Made by a program: the position numbers and the translations under genes. Below are positions 1 through 8,596 of a DNA stretch of 64,000 bases, piece after piece. The stretch is from Nocardioides sp. 503 (GTDB taxonomy: Bacteria > Actinomycetota > Actinomycetes > Propionibacteriales > Nocardioidaceae): the NCBI RefSeq assembly GCF_004522095.1, contig NZ_SPUI01000008.1, positions 62,001 through 126,000 of the forward strand, in the 5' to 3' direction. Below the pieces are notes generated by a model, which had not been told where the DNA came from, did not search any database, and was given only the letters and a program-made list of their open reading frames with translations. Each line of letters starts with the position of its first letter. The first letter of the stretch is position 1.

Positions 1-576
1 GAAGGCCGCCGGGAGGTCCGCCGGCGCCACCTGCGTGTGGACGTAGCCGTCCTCGGTCATGCGCCGATCCGCCTTGCGGGTGGCGCGGCGGAAGTTCGAG
101 GAGCGCGACGCGAGGTAGTCGTCCTCGGTGAGCGGTTGGTACGGCGCCAGGTCGACCGGCGTCGCCGAGCCCGGCAGGGCGGCGGCGAGCCGCGATCCCT
201 CGGCCAGCCCGACCAGGTCCAGGACGCGAGCGCCAGGCGCCGCGAACCAGCCCCGGATCGTCGCCTGCACGTCGCGCTCGCGTCCGGGGGCTGCGACCAG
301 GTCGAGGTGGTCGGGGCACAGGACGCCCTGGCCGGCGAACCGGTAGCGCTCGACGCCCAGCAGGCGGTCCCGGACCAGGGCCACGCCGCCGAGCAGGCGG
401 CCCTCCTCGAGGACGAGCAGGGTCACGCGCACGCGCCGGTCGGTGACCGACTCCAGCCACGAGGTGCGCAGGAACGGTGACGGAAGTGGCTGCTGTGACA
501 CGAGTGAGTCCCACTCTGCGGCACGCGGACCCAGCTCGTCCACGACGAGCAGCGAGATCCCCCCGGTCGCCGGCAC
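1..576 (-). CDS. GNAT-fold acyltransferase, CelD/BcsL-like (3' end cut by window edge)
   Basis: An open frame runs on the minus strand from a GTG (574-576), directly after an in-frame stop at 586-588, off the left edge, so the C-terminus is missing. The visible ~190 residues look like the FemAB/CelD-type GNAT proteins of polysaccharide loci: an N-terminal 'PFLRTSWLESV' segment, a strand-rich middle, and the basic 'SSNFRRATRKADRRMTEDG' helix typical of these enzymes. Family members transfer acyl or aminoacyl groups to cell-surface glycans, and the adjacent exopolysaccharide genes fit that. The gene is divergent from the coiled-coil gene at 745. There is no ATG start, so it is easily missed. 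The acceptor cannot be told from sequence. Confidence 0.75.
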   Translation of the reverse strand, partial: MPATGGISLLVVDELGPRAAEWDSLVSQQPLPSPFLRTSWLESVTDRRVRVTLLVLEEGRLLGGVALVRDRLLGVERYRFAGQGVLCPDHLDLVAAPGRERDVQATIRGWFAAPGARVLDLVGLAEGSRLAAALPGSATPVDLAPYQPLTEDDYLASRSSNFRRATRKADRRMTEDGYVHTQVAPADLPAAF

Positions 577-744
577 GGGACGACCCTAGTCGGCATCCGG
601 CGACGTGACACTGACCACCACGCTCTCGACGCCCGCGGGGTGGTGACGAGGCGCTCGCCGACCTATGGTGTAAGGAGCTAGAAGGTCTATCCGCGCACCC
701 TGGGTGCCGCGACTCGACCTACCGACTGGGGGGAACAGAAAGCA

Positions 745-1494
745 ATGTCCGACGACACGACCACGCACGAGCAGCCGTCGATGATCCGACGCGCTGCCAC
801 ACCGTCCGAGCAGGTCACGCCATCCGCGGAGACCACGCCGACGGCCGAGGCCGCAGCACCGATCGCGTCCACCGAGGCGCTCGCCGCGCCGGCCGCGCCG
901 GCCGCGGAGGCCATCACACCCGCGGAGACGCCCGCCGCAGGCCCGTCCACCGCCGGTGAGCGCGCCAAGGCGCTGCGCCAGACCCTGAGCGGGCTGCGCG
1001 AGGTCGATGCGCTCCGCGCCGAGGCCAACCGCATCAAGGAGCAGGCGACCGCCGAGGCCGACCAGATCCTGACGCAGGCGCAGGCGCTGTCCACCGAGAT
1101 GCGCGTCGAGGCCATCGACGAGGCCGCCGAGATCGTCTCTCGCGCCCACGCCGAGGCCGACGGCGTCCGGCAGCGCACCGAGGACGCCCTGGGCGAGCTC
1201 CGCGCGGGCTTCCAGGACGTCGAGAGCCACCTCCAGGTGGCCCTCCGCTCGGTGGGCTCCATGCTCGGCACGCTCGAGGGCGTCCGCACCGAGCCCGCTC
1301 CGGCTCCGGCTCCGGCTCCCGCACCGTCGTCGATGCTGCCCGAGGTCGTGGCGCCCGAGCAGTACGCCCCTGAGCGCACCGCCGAGACGCAGGTCGTGCC
1401 GCACGACACGGCCTACCTCCAGCGTGAGGACCGCCGCGACGACCAGGGCGCCCGTCCGCTCGGATGGCTCTTCCGCGCCAGCTCGCAGGCCTGA
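745..1494 (+). CDS. hypothetical coiled-coil protein with Ala/Pro-rich flanks
   Basis: A 249-residue protein of unrecognised family. Residues 1-75 are Ala/Pro/Thr-rich and probably disordered. Residues ~78-175 are a continuous helical region rich in Ala, Glu, Arg and Gln ('EANRIKEQATAEADQILTQA'), resembling DivIVA/ATPase-b-type coiled coils. An 'AP' repeat block follows near residue 190 and the tail is polar. No signal peptide or membrane segment is visible. A purine-rich GGGGGGAAC lies about 10 nt before the ATG. It sits at the edge of the polysaccharide locus, divergent from the acyltransferase, and ends at a strong bidirectional terminator, so it is probably monocistronic. A scaffolding role is only a guess. 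Confidence 0.7.
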   Translation: MSDDTTTHEQPSMIRRAATPSEQVTPSAETTPTAEAAAPIASTEALAAPAAPAAEAITPAETPAAGPSTAGERAKALRQTLSGLREVDALRAEANRIKEQATAEADQILTQAQALSTEMRVEAIDEAAEIVSRAHAEADGVRQRTEDALGELRAGFQDVESHLQVALRSVGSMLGTLEGVRTEPAPAPAPAPAPSSMLPEVVAPEQYAPERTAETQVVPHDTAYLQREDRRDDQGARPLGWLFRASSQA

Positions 1495-1505
1495 TCCGCG
1501 CCTGA

Positions 1506-1555
1506 GAGCCCGGCCCGGTCCGAGGAGCCCGGCCCCGACCGGGCCGGGCTCCTCG
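1506..1555. terminator. bidirectional hairpin terminator
   Basis: A perfect 15-bp inverted repeat (1506-1520 with 1537-1551, GAGCCCGGCCCGGTC and its complement) overlaps a second nested repeat (1521-1534 with ~1542-1555). The two hairpins are mutually exclusive. It lies between convergent genes ending at 1494 and 1561. There is no T-tract, as is usual in GC-rich actinobacteria. Confidence 0.75.
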
Positions 1556-1560
1556 GTCGC

Positions 1561-2301
1561 TCAGGACCGGCAGTCCGGCTCGGGGTGCGCCACGTCCTCG
1601 CCGACCGGGTAGGCCACCACCGAGTCGACCGTGGTGCCCGCCGGCAGCGGGTGGTAGAGCTGCATCTGGATGCGGCGGGGCACACCCGGCGCGAAGCACG
1701 TCCACCGGCCCGACACCACGGCGATGAACTCGCCGTCCGGCCCGTCGAGGAACGCCTGCGCGATGGCCTGGCGCACCGGGCTCGCGGGCGTCGTGACGTC
1801 GGCGACGACCACGGCGCCCAGGGTGTTGGCGGTCAGCGCCACCGGGGCGCCGCGCATCGCCGGGACCGGCTCGGTCTTGCCGCTGCGCCAGGCCACGTCG
1901 CGGTAGTTGACCTCGACCTCCGCCACCTGCCCGGCGTCGACGCCCACGTCGAAGTAGAAGCCGTACTCCGCGTCCGGCTGGAGGTCGTAGACCGTGCAGC
2001 AGGTGCCCTTCTTCTCCGACGAGGTGGACGAGCCCACCGTGACGCCGTCGGCGTCGCGCGCCACGAAGACCGCGGTCGCGTGGCGCAGGGTGCGGTCGCC
2101 GGGGTTGCGCACGACGACCGAGAGCATGCCGTCGACCTCGCCCCACGAGACGGTCTCCAGCAGCGGGGACACGAGCTTCTCGGACAGCTCAGGATCGGTG
2201 ACCTGCTCGCCGGAGAGCTGGGCTGCGATGTCGGAGCATCCGGACAGGGCCACGAGGCCGACCATCACTCCCGCGATAGCCATGACGAAGCGTCTGCGCA
2301 T
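1561..2301 (-). CDS. hypothetical secreted lipoprotein
   Basis: A 246-residue lipoprotein. An upstream in-frame extension exists, but the ATG at 2299-2301 has a GGGGGG ribosome site and opens a classic signal: basic MRRR, hydrophobic core, lipobox LSGC with Cys22. The mature part is beta-rich ('EVDGMLSVVVRNPGDRTLRHATAVFVARD', 'EVEVNYRDVAWRS'), suggesting one or two Ig-like or FxLYD-like domains for the cell surface. Paired cysteines ('GTCC') and a near-terminal Cys may form disulfides. It is divergent from the kinase-flippase gene with 130 bp between starts, so the promoters are probably shared in that space. No specific function is recognised. Confidence 0.75.
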   Translation of the reverse strand: MRRRFVMAIAGVMVGLVALSGCSDIAAQLSGEQVTDPELSEKLVSPLLETVSWGEVDGMLSVVVRNPGDRTLRHATAVFVARDADGVTVGSSTSSEKKGTCCTVYDLQPDAEYGFYFDVGVDAGQVAEVEVNYRDVAWRSGKTEPVPAMRGAPVALTANTLGAVVVADVTTPASPVRQAIAQAFLDGPDGEFIAVVSGRWTCFAPGVPRRIQMQLYHPLPAGTTVDSVVAYPVGEDVAHPEPDCRS

Positions 2302-2431
2302 CGATCCCCCCGGATTCGTCGGCTGCCGGAAATGCCCCGGCGCGCCTATCCTAGGCGGGTACGTCGCGACGCGGGGACCGGTCCTCGGTCCGACGATCCG
2401 CACGCACGCTGCGACACGGTGGGGGGACCAC

Positions 2432-5335
2432 ATGGCACGGGGGGCACGTTCGGCGCTCGAACCTGCCCTCCCCACCCCTGACGGCACCCCCGGCGACGCG
2501 TCCGGCGCCGCCGCACCCGCGGCTCCGCACTGGACCGTCGGGGACCGGCTCGCGGCCTTCGCCGTGCTGCTCCCCGCCGCCCCAAACGGGCCGGTCGTGC
2601 TGGCGGTGACCGACGAGCTGACCCCGCACCTGCTGGCGGCCTACCCGGGCGCGACGGCGCTTCCCGCGGACTGGTCCGCCGGTGACGACGCCCCGGTGGC
2701 CGCGGGCCTGGTGGTCGTCGACTCCCGCGCCCACGACCCCGAGCACGTCCGGCCCCTGCTGGCCGGCGACGGCGTCCTCGCCGTGCTGGGCGAGACCGGC
2801 GACCACGTCGTCCACCCGAGCGCCGAGAGCCCGGAGGTCCTCTGGCGCCGCGGCTGGCCGGTCAACGTCACCAGCGGCCCCGTCCCGTGGCTGCGGCGAC
2901 GGGTCGCCCTGGCCATCGGGCGACCGGCCTCCGCGCCGCGGCTGAGCCTCGCCGGGCCGTCCCTGCCCACCCTGGCCGACGAGGTGATCCGGGACCTCGA
3001 GCGCGCCACCGGCGTGCCGGGTCGGCTCGTGGGCGTCGCGACGGCCGGCCACGCCGTCCTGCGCGTGCGCCGGCCCGACGGCGACGTGGCCGTGCGGGTG
3101 TCGGTCACCGACCCGGCCCGAGACCGCGACGCCGACAACGACCGGGCCACCCAGGTGCTCGAGCAGGTCCCGGCGATGGCGCCGTACCTGCCGACCGTCC
3201 TGGCCCGTGGACGCACCCACGAGCGGCCCTGGGTCGCCACCGAGTGGACCCCGCGGCGACGCGGTGCCCTCACCTGGCCCTGGCCCAGCCCGGAGCAGCA
3301 GTGGCAGGTCGCCGACGACGTCGCCCAGGTGCTCTCGGCCCACGTCACCGGCGCGACCGGTCCCGGGTGGGCCGACACGTGGGGCGGGGCGGCGGCCGTC
3401 GTGCCGCCCGAGCACCAGGAGCGCTGGACCGCGGTGCTGCGCGACCTCGAGGGCGGGCTCCCGACCACCTGGTGCCACGGCGACCTCTGGCCCGGCAACG
3501 TGCTCATCTACGGGGCGACCCGCACCGTCATCGACTGGGACAACGCCTCGCCCGACGCCCCGCAGGGGATGGACGACCTGCTCATGCCGGCCCTGCGCAG
3601 CGCCGGTGACTCCGCACAGCTGCCCACCGAGCAGATCCTCGCGCTCGTCGACGACGTCGAGCCGCTCGCCGACACCGTCGTCGCCGGCCGTCGCTGGGCC
3701 GACTGGGACCGGCCGAAGCGCCTCGCGCTGGCCGTGGCCGCCGTCGTGCTCTACCTGCGCAACCGCTCCCTGCACGACCTGGGCGAGGAGACGCTCGCGC
3801 GCCACCTCGCCGCCGTCGACGCGGCCCTCGTGCCCGGTGCCGCGGACCCCGGGCACCCCGAGGACCGCGTGGACGCCGCGGGCGGCAGCGAGCCGCCGAC
3901 GACGTCCGCGGAGGCCGGTCGCACCGCCCGCGGCGCGCTGTGGCTCGCGACCAACGGCGTGGCGGTCAAGGGCTCCCAGACGATCGTGCTGCTCACGCTC
4001 GCGGCGATGCTGGCGCCCTCGTCGCTCGGACTCGTCGCGCTCGGCACCCTGGTCGCCAACATCTCCCTGGTCGTGACCAGCCTCGGCACCGCCTCCGCGC
4101 TCGTCTACTGGCGCGGTGACGTCCAGCGCGCCGCCCGCACGGCGGTGACCGTGGGCGCCGCGATGGGTGCGGTCCTCGCGGGGATGCTCTGGCTCGCGGC
4201 ACCGTGGCTCGCCGGCGCCCTGCACGCCGAGGACGGCGGGGCGGCGGTCATCCGGGGCCTGACGGTCACGCTGCCGTTCGTGTCGGTCGCCGCGGTCACC
4301 AACGAGCTGCTGCGCCGGCGGCTGGAGTTCCTGCGGCGCATCATCCCCGACACCGTCTCCTCGATGGTCGGCGCGGCCGTGGCGATCGTCCTGGTGACGC
4401 AGGGGAGCGGCGTGATGGCGCTCGTGGTCGGCCAGGTCGTCCAGGCGGTCCTCACCCTGCTGCTCAGCTGGGTGGTGCACCCGCCGGTCCTGCCCGGGTG
4501 GAACACCCAGGACGCGCGCGGCCTGCTGTCCTACGGCGGTCCCTACGCCGGCGCCAACCTGCTCGAGCTGGTCCAGCTCAACGTGGACTACCTGATCGTG
4601 GCCCGAGTGCTCGGGGCGGTGGCCCTGGGCCAGTACTCCCTCGGCTTCCGCCTGGCGTTCATGCCCTACCTGATGATCGTCGTGGTCACCACCGGCGCGG
4701 CCTTCCCCTACCTGTGCCGCATGCGCGGCCAGGACCTCGGCCGGGCGGCCACGGTCGTGATGACCGCGACCCTCACCCTGATCGCCCCGCTGTGCGTGGG
4801 CCTTGCGGTGTTCTCCGACCACCTGGTGCTGCTCGGCGACAAGTGGGCCCCCGGCGTCCCGGTGGTCGGCTGGCTGGCGCTCTACGCCGCGCTGCTGAGC
4901 GTCGGGCAGCTCGTGCAGACCTCGCTCAACGCGGCCGGCCGGCCGGGCGTCTCGATGCTGCTGCGCCTCACGCACCTCCTGCTCCTGCTGGGCACCCTGC
5001 TGGCCGTGGCGCACCGCGGCATCACCGCGGTCGCCGTGGGGCAGGTGGCGGCGGCCACCGTGGTGTCGCTGGTGGCCCTGGTGCTCGCGCGCGTCTTCGT
5101 CAGCGGCTTCTCCCTTCGCCGGCTCGCGCTGTCGCTGCGTCCCGCCGCCACGGGCGCCCTCGTCATGACCGTGGTGGTCCTGGCCGTGCGCCAGGTGTTC
5201 CCGGTCGACCAGCCGTCCCTGCTGAACCTCCTGGTCGTGGGCACCATCGGCGTGCTCGCCTTCGCGGTCCCCGTCTGGGTCCTGGACCGCGAGCACCTGC
5301 GCGACGCCGGGCGACTGCTCCGGAGGCCGTCATGA
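2432..5335 (+). CDS. APH-like kinase / Wzx-type polysaccharide flippase fusion
   Basis: A 967-residue three-part protein. Residues ~1-165 resemble a degenerate Rossmann or methyltransferase-like segment without clear motifs. Residues ~170-470 are an aminoglycoside-phosphotransferase/choline-kinase-type domain with the catalytic HGDLWPGN loop at 349-356 and the metal-binding IDW at 367-369. Residues ~500-967 form a multi-pass flippase of the MOP superfamily (Wzx/RfbX), opening with 'GALWLATNGVAVKGSQTIV'. An upstream extension is rejected because the ATG at 2432 follows GGGGGGA. It overlaps the next gene by ATGA. The flippase should move lipid-linked repeat units outward; the kinase may phosphorylate that glycan or a lipid. 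The fusion is unusual. Confidence 0.85.
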   Translation: MARGARSALEPALPTPDGTPGDASGAAAPAAPHWTVGDRLAAFAVLLPAAPNGPVVLAVTDELTPHLLAAYPGATALPADWSAGDDAPVAAGLVVVDSRAHDPEHVRPLLAGDGVLAVLGETGDHVVHPSAESPEVLWRRGWPVNVTSGPVPWLRRRVALAIGRPASAPRLSLAGPSLPTLADEVIRDLERATGVPGRLVGVATAGHAVLRVRRPDGDVAVRVSVTDPARDRDADNDRATQVLEQVPAMAPYLPTVLARGRTHERPWVATEWTPRRRGALTWPWPSPEQQWQVADDVAQVLSAHVTGATGPGWADTWGGAAAVVPPEHQERWTAVLRDLEGGLPTTWCHGDLWPGNVLIYGATRTVIDWDNASPDAPQGMDDLLMPALRSAGDSAQLPTEQILALVDDVEPLADTVVAGRRWADWDRPKRLALAVAAVVLYLRNRSLHDLGEETLARHLAAVDAALVPGAADPGHPEDRVDAAGGSEPPTTSAEAGRTARGALWLATNGVAVKGSQTIVLLTLAAMLAPSSLGLVALGTLVANISLVVTSLGTASALVYWRGDVQRAARTAVTVGAAMGAVLAGMLWLAAPWLAGALHAEDGGAAVIRGLTVTLPFVSVAAVTNELLRRRLEFLRRIIPDTVSSMVGAAVAIVLVTQGSGVMALVVGQVVQAVLTLLLSWVVHPPVLPGWNTQDARGLLSYGGPYAGANLLELVQLNVDYLIVARVLGAVALGQYSLGFRLAFMPYLMIVVVTTGAAFPYLCRMRGQDLGRAATVVMTATLTLIAPLCVGLAVFSDHLVLLGDKWAPGVPVVGWLALYAALLSVGQLVQTSLNAAGRPGVSMLLRLTHLLLLLGTLLAVAHRGITAVAVGQVAAATVVSLVALVLARVFVSGFSLRRLALSLRPAATGALVMTVVVLAVRQVFPVDQPSLLNLLVVGTIGVLAFAVPVWVLDREHLRDAGRLLRRPS

Positions 5336-6147
5336 GACCCGAGGTCCGGGTCCTGGGCAGGGCCCTGAGCCCCTTCACGGCCGCGGCCCGGCGACTGCGC
5401 CGGGACTGCGGGCTGACCCTCATCGGCTGGCACCGCGTGGACGACCACTGCGGCGACCTGTCGACCCCGGTGAGCGCGTTCCGCCACCACCTCGACGAGC
5501 TCGAGGCCTGGGGGGCGCGGGTGCTCGCCCTGGACGAGGCCGTGGCGCGGCTCGACGCGGGCACCCTGCCGGACCGCGCCGTCGCCCTGACCTTCGACGA
5601 CGGCTACGCGAGCGTGGTGGAGGTGGCCTGGCCGCTGCTGAAGGAGCGCGGCTTCCCGGCCACCCTCTACGCCGTCTCGGGCTACCTCGGCGCCGACCGC
5701 CGCCTGCCCTGGGACCTGGGACAGCCCGACCACGACGGGCTGCGGCTCGTCAGCGCCGACGAGCTGGTGGCCGCGGCCCACGACGGGCTGGACATCGGGT
5801 CCCACACGGTGAGCCATCCCTGGCTGCCACGCCTGGGCACGCGCGAGCTCCGGCGCGAGCTGGTCGAGTCCCGCACCGCGCTAGAGGACCTGCTGGGCCG
5901 CCCCGTCACCTCGGTGGCCTACCCGACCGGCGGCTGGGACCCCGGCGTACGCCGTGCGGCCCAGGAGGCCGGCTACGTCACGGGCATCACCGTGGACCGC
6001 GGCCTCAACACCGCCCGCACCCCGAAGCACTCGCTGCGCCGGGCCTTCGTGCCGCACGACCCCCGCGACCTCCGTCCGCTGCTGGACGGCGGCTACACCG
6101 TCCTGCGCCCGCTGGACACCATGCGGCGCCAGGAGACCCCGTGGTGA
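5332..6147 (+). CDS. polysaccharide deacetylase (NodB-type)
   Basis: A 271-residue NodB-homology deacetylase. Motif 1 is TFDDGY (catalytic base and metal aspartates), motif 2 is IGSHTVSHPWL (two metal-binding histidines), and motif 3 is AYPTGG. No signal peptide is evident, so it acts either in the cytoplasm or beneath the membrane. The family removes N-acetyl groups from chitin-like, PNAG-like or peptidoglycan sugars with a divalent metal. The start ATG overlaps the flippase stop (ATGA), and the stop overlaps the ligase start (GTGA), so translation is probably coupled. Context suggests it modifies the polymer built by this locus. Confidence 0.88.
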   Translation: MRPEVRVLGRALSPFTAAARRLRRDCGLTLIGWHRVDDHCGDLSTPVSAFRHHLDELEAWGARVLALDEAVARLDAGTLPDRAVALTFDDGYASVVEVAWPLLKERGFPATLYAVSGYLGADRRLPWDLGQPDHDGLRLVSADELVAAAHDGLDIGSHTVSHPWLPRLGTRELRRELVESRTALEDLLGRPVTSVAYPTGGWDPGVRRAAQEAGYVTGITVDRGLNTARTPKHSLRRAFVPHDPRDLRPLLDGGYTVLRPLDTMRRQETPW

Positions 6148-7466
6148 CCACGGCGCCCGCGACCCGGACCAGCAGCCGCGGTCTCGTCCTCGGCGCGCTC
6201 GTCGCCGCCCCCGTGCTCGGCCTGCTGGCCGGCTTCGCGCCGATGGCCGCGCTCGTCGGCGTGATGGCGCTCGTCGTGGTCGTGGCCCTGCTGCTGCGCA
6301 TCGAGTGGGCGGCCCTGGCGGTCGTGGGCACGGCGGTCTTCGAGGACTACCTCGTGCCGGTCGACCCCCGCGTGATGAAGGGCCTCGCCCTGCTGCTCGT
6401 GGGCGCCTGGCTCCTGCGCCGCTGCCTGGGCCGCCTGCACGACGGCGGTCGCAACCCGGTCCTGGTCTGCGCGCTGGCCTTCGTGGCCGTGCTGCTCGCC
6501 GCGACGGCGCTGCACACCAACGGCCAGGCCAGCATCGACGTCCTCCTGCGCTACGCCGGCTTCCTCGCCGTGCTCGCGGTGCTCACCGACGTCATGCGCG
6601 CCGGCCTCCCTCCCGCTCGGGTGGCCCGGGTCTACGTGCTCTCCTGCGCGGTCGCCTCGGCCTGCGGGATCGCGGAGTACATCATGGGCGAGGACCGGCG
6701 CGTGGGCGGTCCCATCGGGGACCCCAACGACCTGGCGTTCTTCCTGTTGGCCGGGCTGCCGCTGGCCTTCGCGCTGCGCGGCTCCGCGCGCCGCCCGTGG
6801 GTCTACGACCTGGCCGCGGGCGTCATCCTGCTCGCCGTGCTCGGCACGCTCTCGCGAGGTGCGCTGCTGGGGCTCGCCGTGGTCGCCGTCGCGGCGCTGC
6901 TGATGGGCCTGGTCCGGTGGAAGGTGGCCCTCGGCTTCGGCGCCCTCTCCGTCGTCGCGCTGCTGGTCGTGCTGACGGCCTTCCCCCAGCTCATCGAGAC
7001 CAGCCTGTCGCAGAAGGAGCACGTCGCCGGCCAGAACGTCTCCGAGCGCCTCGACCTGTGGCAGTCCGCGGGCCGCATGACGCTGGAGAACCCGGTCCTC
7101 GGACTGGGACCCGGCTCGTTCAGCCAGCAGCACCGCGACTTCGCCGACTCCCTGCCGCTCAACATCAACCACACCCTCGACGTCGCCCACAACACCTACC
7201 TCGAGGTGTCGTCCGAGACCGGGCTGCTGGGCCTGGTCGTCTTCCTCGCCATCCTGGTGACCGCCTACCTCGGCGCCTGGTCCCACTGGCGGCGCACGCG
7301 CGATCCCCTCGGGGGCGCGGTCTGCGTGGCCCTGCTGGGCACGGCCGTCGCGGCGGCGTTCGTCACCGAGCAGTACTTCCTGCCGCTCTGGCTGCTCGCG
7401 GCACTGGGGGCGGCCCTCGGCGCGACCGGCGCGACCGGGGTGCCCGCCGCGCCGGAGCAGGAGTGA
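6144..7466 (+). CDS. O-antigen ligase / Wzy-like polymerase, multi-pass membrane protein
   Basis: About 440 residues with 10-12 hydrophobic segments. The Wzy_C/WaaL signature is present: 'GPIGDPNDLAFFLLAGLPLAF', 'GTLSRGALLGL', a large external loop with 'ENPVLGLGPGSF', and 'VAHNTYLEVSSETGLLGL'. These proteins polymerise or transfer lipid-linked glycans on the outer face of the membrane. A GTG at 6144 overlaps the deacetylase stop as GTGA; another GTG sits one codon upstream (6141). The stop overlaps the next glycosyltransferase start. Whether it is the polymerase or a ligase cannot be decided, but no other polymerase candidate is in the locus. Confidence 0.85.
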   Translation: MTTAPATRTSSRGLVLGALVAAPVLGLLAGFAPMAALVGVMALVVVVALLLRIEWAALAVVGTAVFEDYLVPVDPRVMKGLALLLVGAWLLRRCLGRLHDGGRNPVLVCALAFVAVLLAATALHTNGQASIDVLLRYAGFLAVLAVLTDVMRAGLPPARVARVYVLSCAVASACGIAEYIMGEDRRVGGPIGDPNDLAFFLLAGLPLAFALRGSARRPWVYDLAAGVILLAVLGTLSRGALLGLAVVAVAALLMGLVRWKVALGFGALSVVALLVVLTAFPQLIETSLSQKEHVAGQNVSERLDLWQSAGRMTLENPVLGLGPGSFSQQHRDFADSLPLNINHTLDVAHNTYLEVSSETGLLGLVVFLAILVTAYLGAWSHWRRTRDPLGGAVCVALLGTAVAAAFVTEQYFLPLWLLAALGAALGATGATGVPAAPEQE

Positions 7467-8596
7467 GCGGCGTGCGCGTCGTCCAGCTGCTGACCCAGCG
7501 GGCCGGGGGACCGGTCGACCACGCCGTCGACGTGGCCGTCGGGCTCGCCGGTCGCGGCCACGAGAGCCACGTCATCGGACCCGAGTCCGACGGGACGGCG
7601 CGAGCCCGAGCGGCCGGCGTGACCTGGCACCCCCTCGAGATGGCCACCAAGAAGGATCTCGCCGGCGGCGCCGGGGTGGCGCGACGCCTCGTCTCGCTGC
7701 GTCCCGACGTCGTCCACCTGCAGGACCGGCGCGCCGGCTGGGTGGGGCGCCTCCTGGCCCGCAACCTAGGCGGGGCCGGGGTCGTCTACACCCTGCACGG
7801 GGTGGCCGACGGGCTCTCGGACCTGGTGCCCGGCAACGCGCTCGCGGCCCCCCGGCGGCGCCGCGACCGCCTCTACTACCTCGACGGCGAGCGGGCCGTG
7901 ACCCGCTGGAGCCGCGCCCGGGTCGTCGTGCCGAGCACGGCCGTGGCGCGCTTCGCGCTCGACCACGTGCGGCTCGACCCGGCGCGGGTCGACGTCGTGC
8001 CCAACGGCGTGGACCCGGTCCGCTTCGCGCCCACCCCCGCCTCCGCCGGTACGCCGTCGCGCCCGCCCACCGCGCTCTGGCTGGGGGTCCTGGGCGAGGT
8101 CAAGCGGGTCGACGTCCTGCTCGACGCCGCCGAGCGGGTCCCCGACCTGCGCCTCCTCGTGGCCGGCGACGGCCCGCTGCTGCCCGACGTCGAGCGTCGG
8201 GTCGCCCAGGCGGGGCTCGCCGGTCGGGTCTCGCTCCTGGGGCGACTGCACGACCCGGCCCCGGTGTTCGCCCGTGCCGACCTCTTCGCGCTCACCTCGG
8301 CGGCCGAGAACTGCCCGCTGGCCCTGCTGCAGGCGATGTCCTGCGGTCTCCCGGCCGTGGCGTCGGCCGTCGGTGGCGTGCCCGAGGTGCTGCGTGACGG
8401 CGTGGACGGCGTGCTGTGCGCCGCCGGCGACGTCGCCGGGTTCGCCGAGGGCCTGCGCACGCTAGCCGGGGACCCGTCCGGTCGCCGCCGGATGGGGGAG
8501 TCGGCCCGCGCCCGCGTCCTGGACGGCTACACGATGGACCACTGCCTGGACGGCCTGCTGGAGAGCTACGCGAAGGCCCGGTCGTGCGCGCGCTGA
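7463..8596 (+). CDS. glycosyltransferase family 4 (GT-B)
   Basis: A 377-residue GT-B enzyme. The N-terminal domain opens with 'VRVVQLLTQRAGGPVDHAVDVAVGLAGRGH'. The C-terminal nucleotide-sugar domain has 'VVPNGVDPVRF', a 'LWLGVLGEVKRVDVLLDAA' strand, 'VAGDGPLLPD', and the E-x7-E-like 'SAAENCPLALLQAMSCGLPAVAS'. It probably adds a sugar to the lipid-linked repeat unit at the cytoplasmic membrane face. The GTG start overlaps the upstream stop by 4 nt. The sugar donor is not predictable from this sequence. Confidence 0.87.
   Translation: MSGVRVVQLLTQRAGGPVDHAVDVAVGLAGRGHESHVIGPESDGTARARAAGVTWHPLEMATKKDLAGGAGVARRLVSLRPDVVHLQDRRAGWVGRLLARNLGGAGVVYTLHGVADGLSDLVPGNALAAPRRRRDRLYYLDGERAVTRWSRARVVVPSTAVARFALDHVRLDPARVDVVPNGVDPVRFAPTPASAGTPSRPPTALWLGVLGEVKRVDVLLDAAERVPDLRLLVAGDGPLLPDVERRVAQAGLAGRVSLLGRLHDPAPVFARADLFALTSAAENCPLALLQAMSCGLPAVASAVGGVPEVLRDGVDGVLCAAGDVAGFAEGLRTLAGDPSGRRRMGESARARVLDGYTMDHCLDGLLESYAKARSCAR

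Noticed and set aside
2351..5296. 981-residue minus-strand frame opposite the kinase-flippase gene
   Set aside because: Shadow frame with low-complexity Arg/Gly/His composition and no family motifs.
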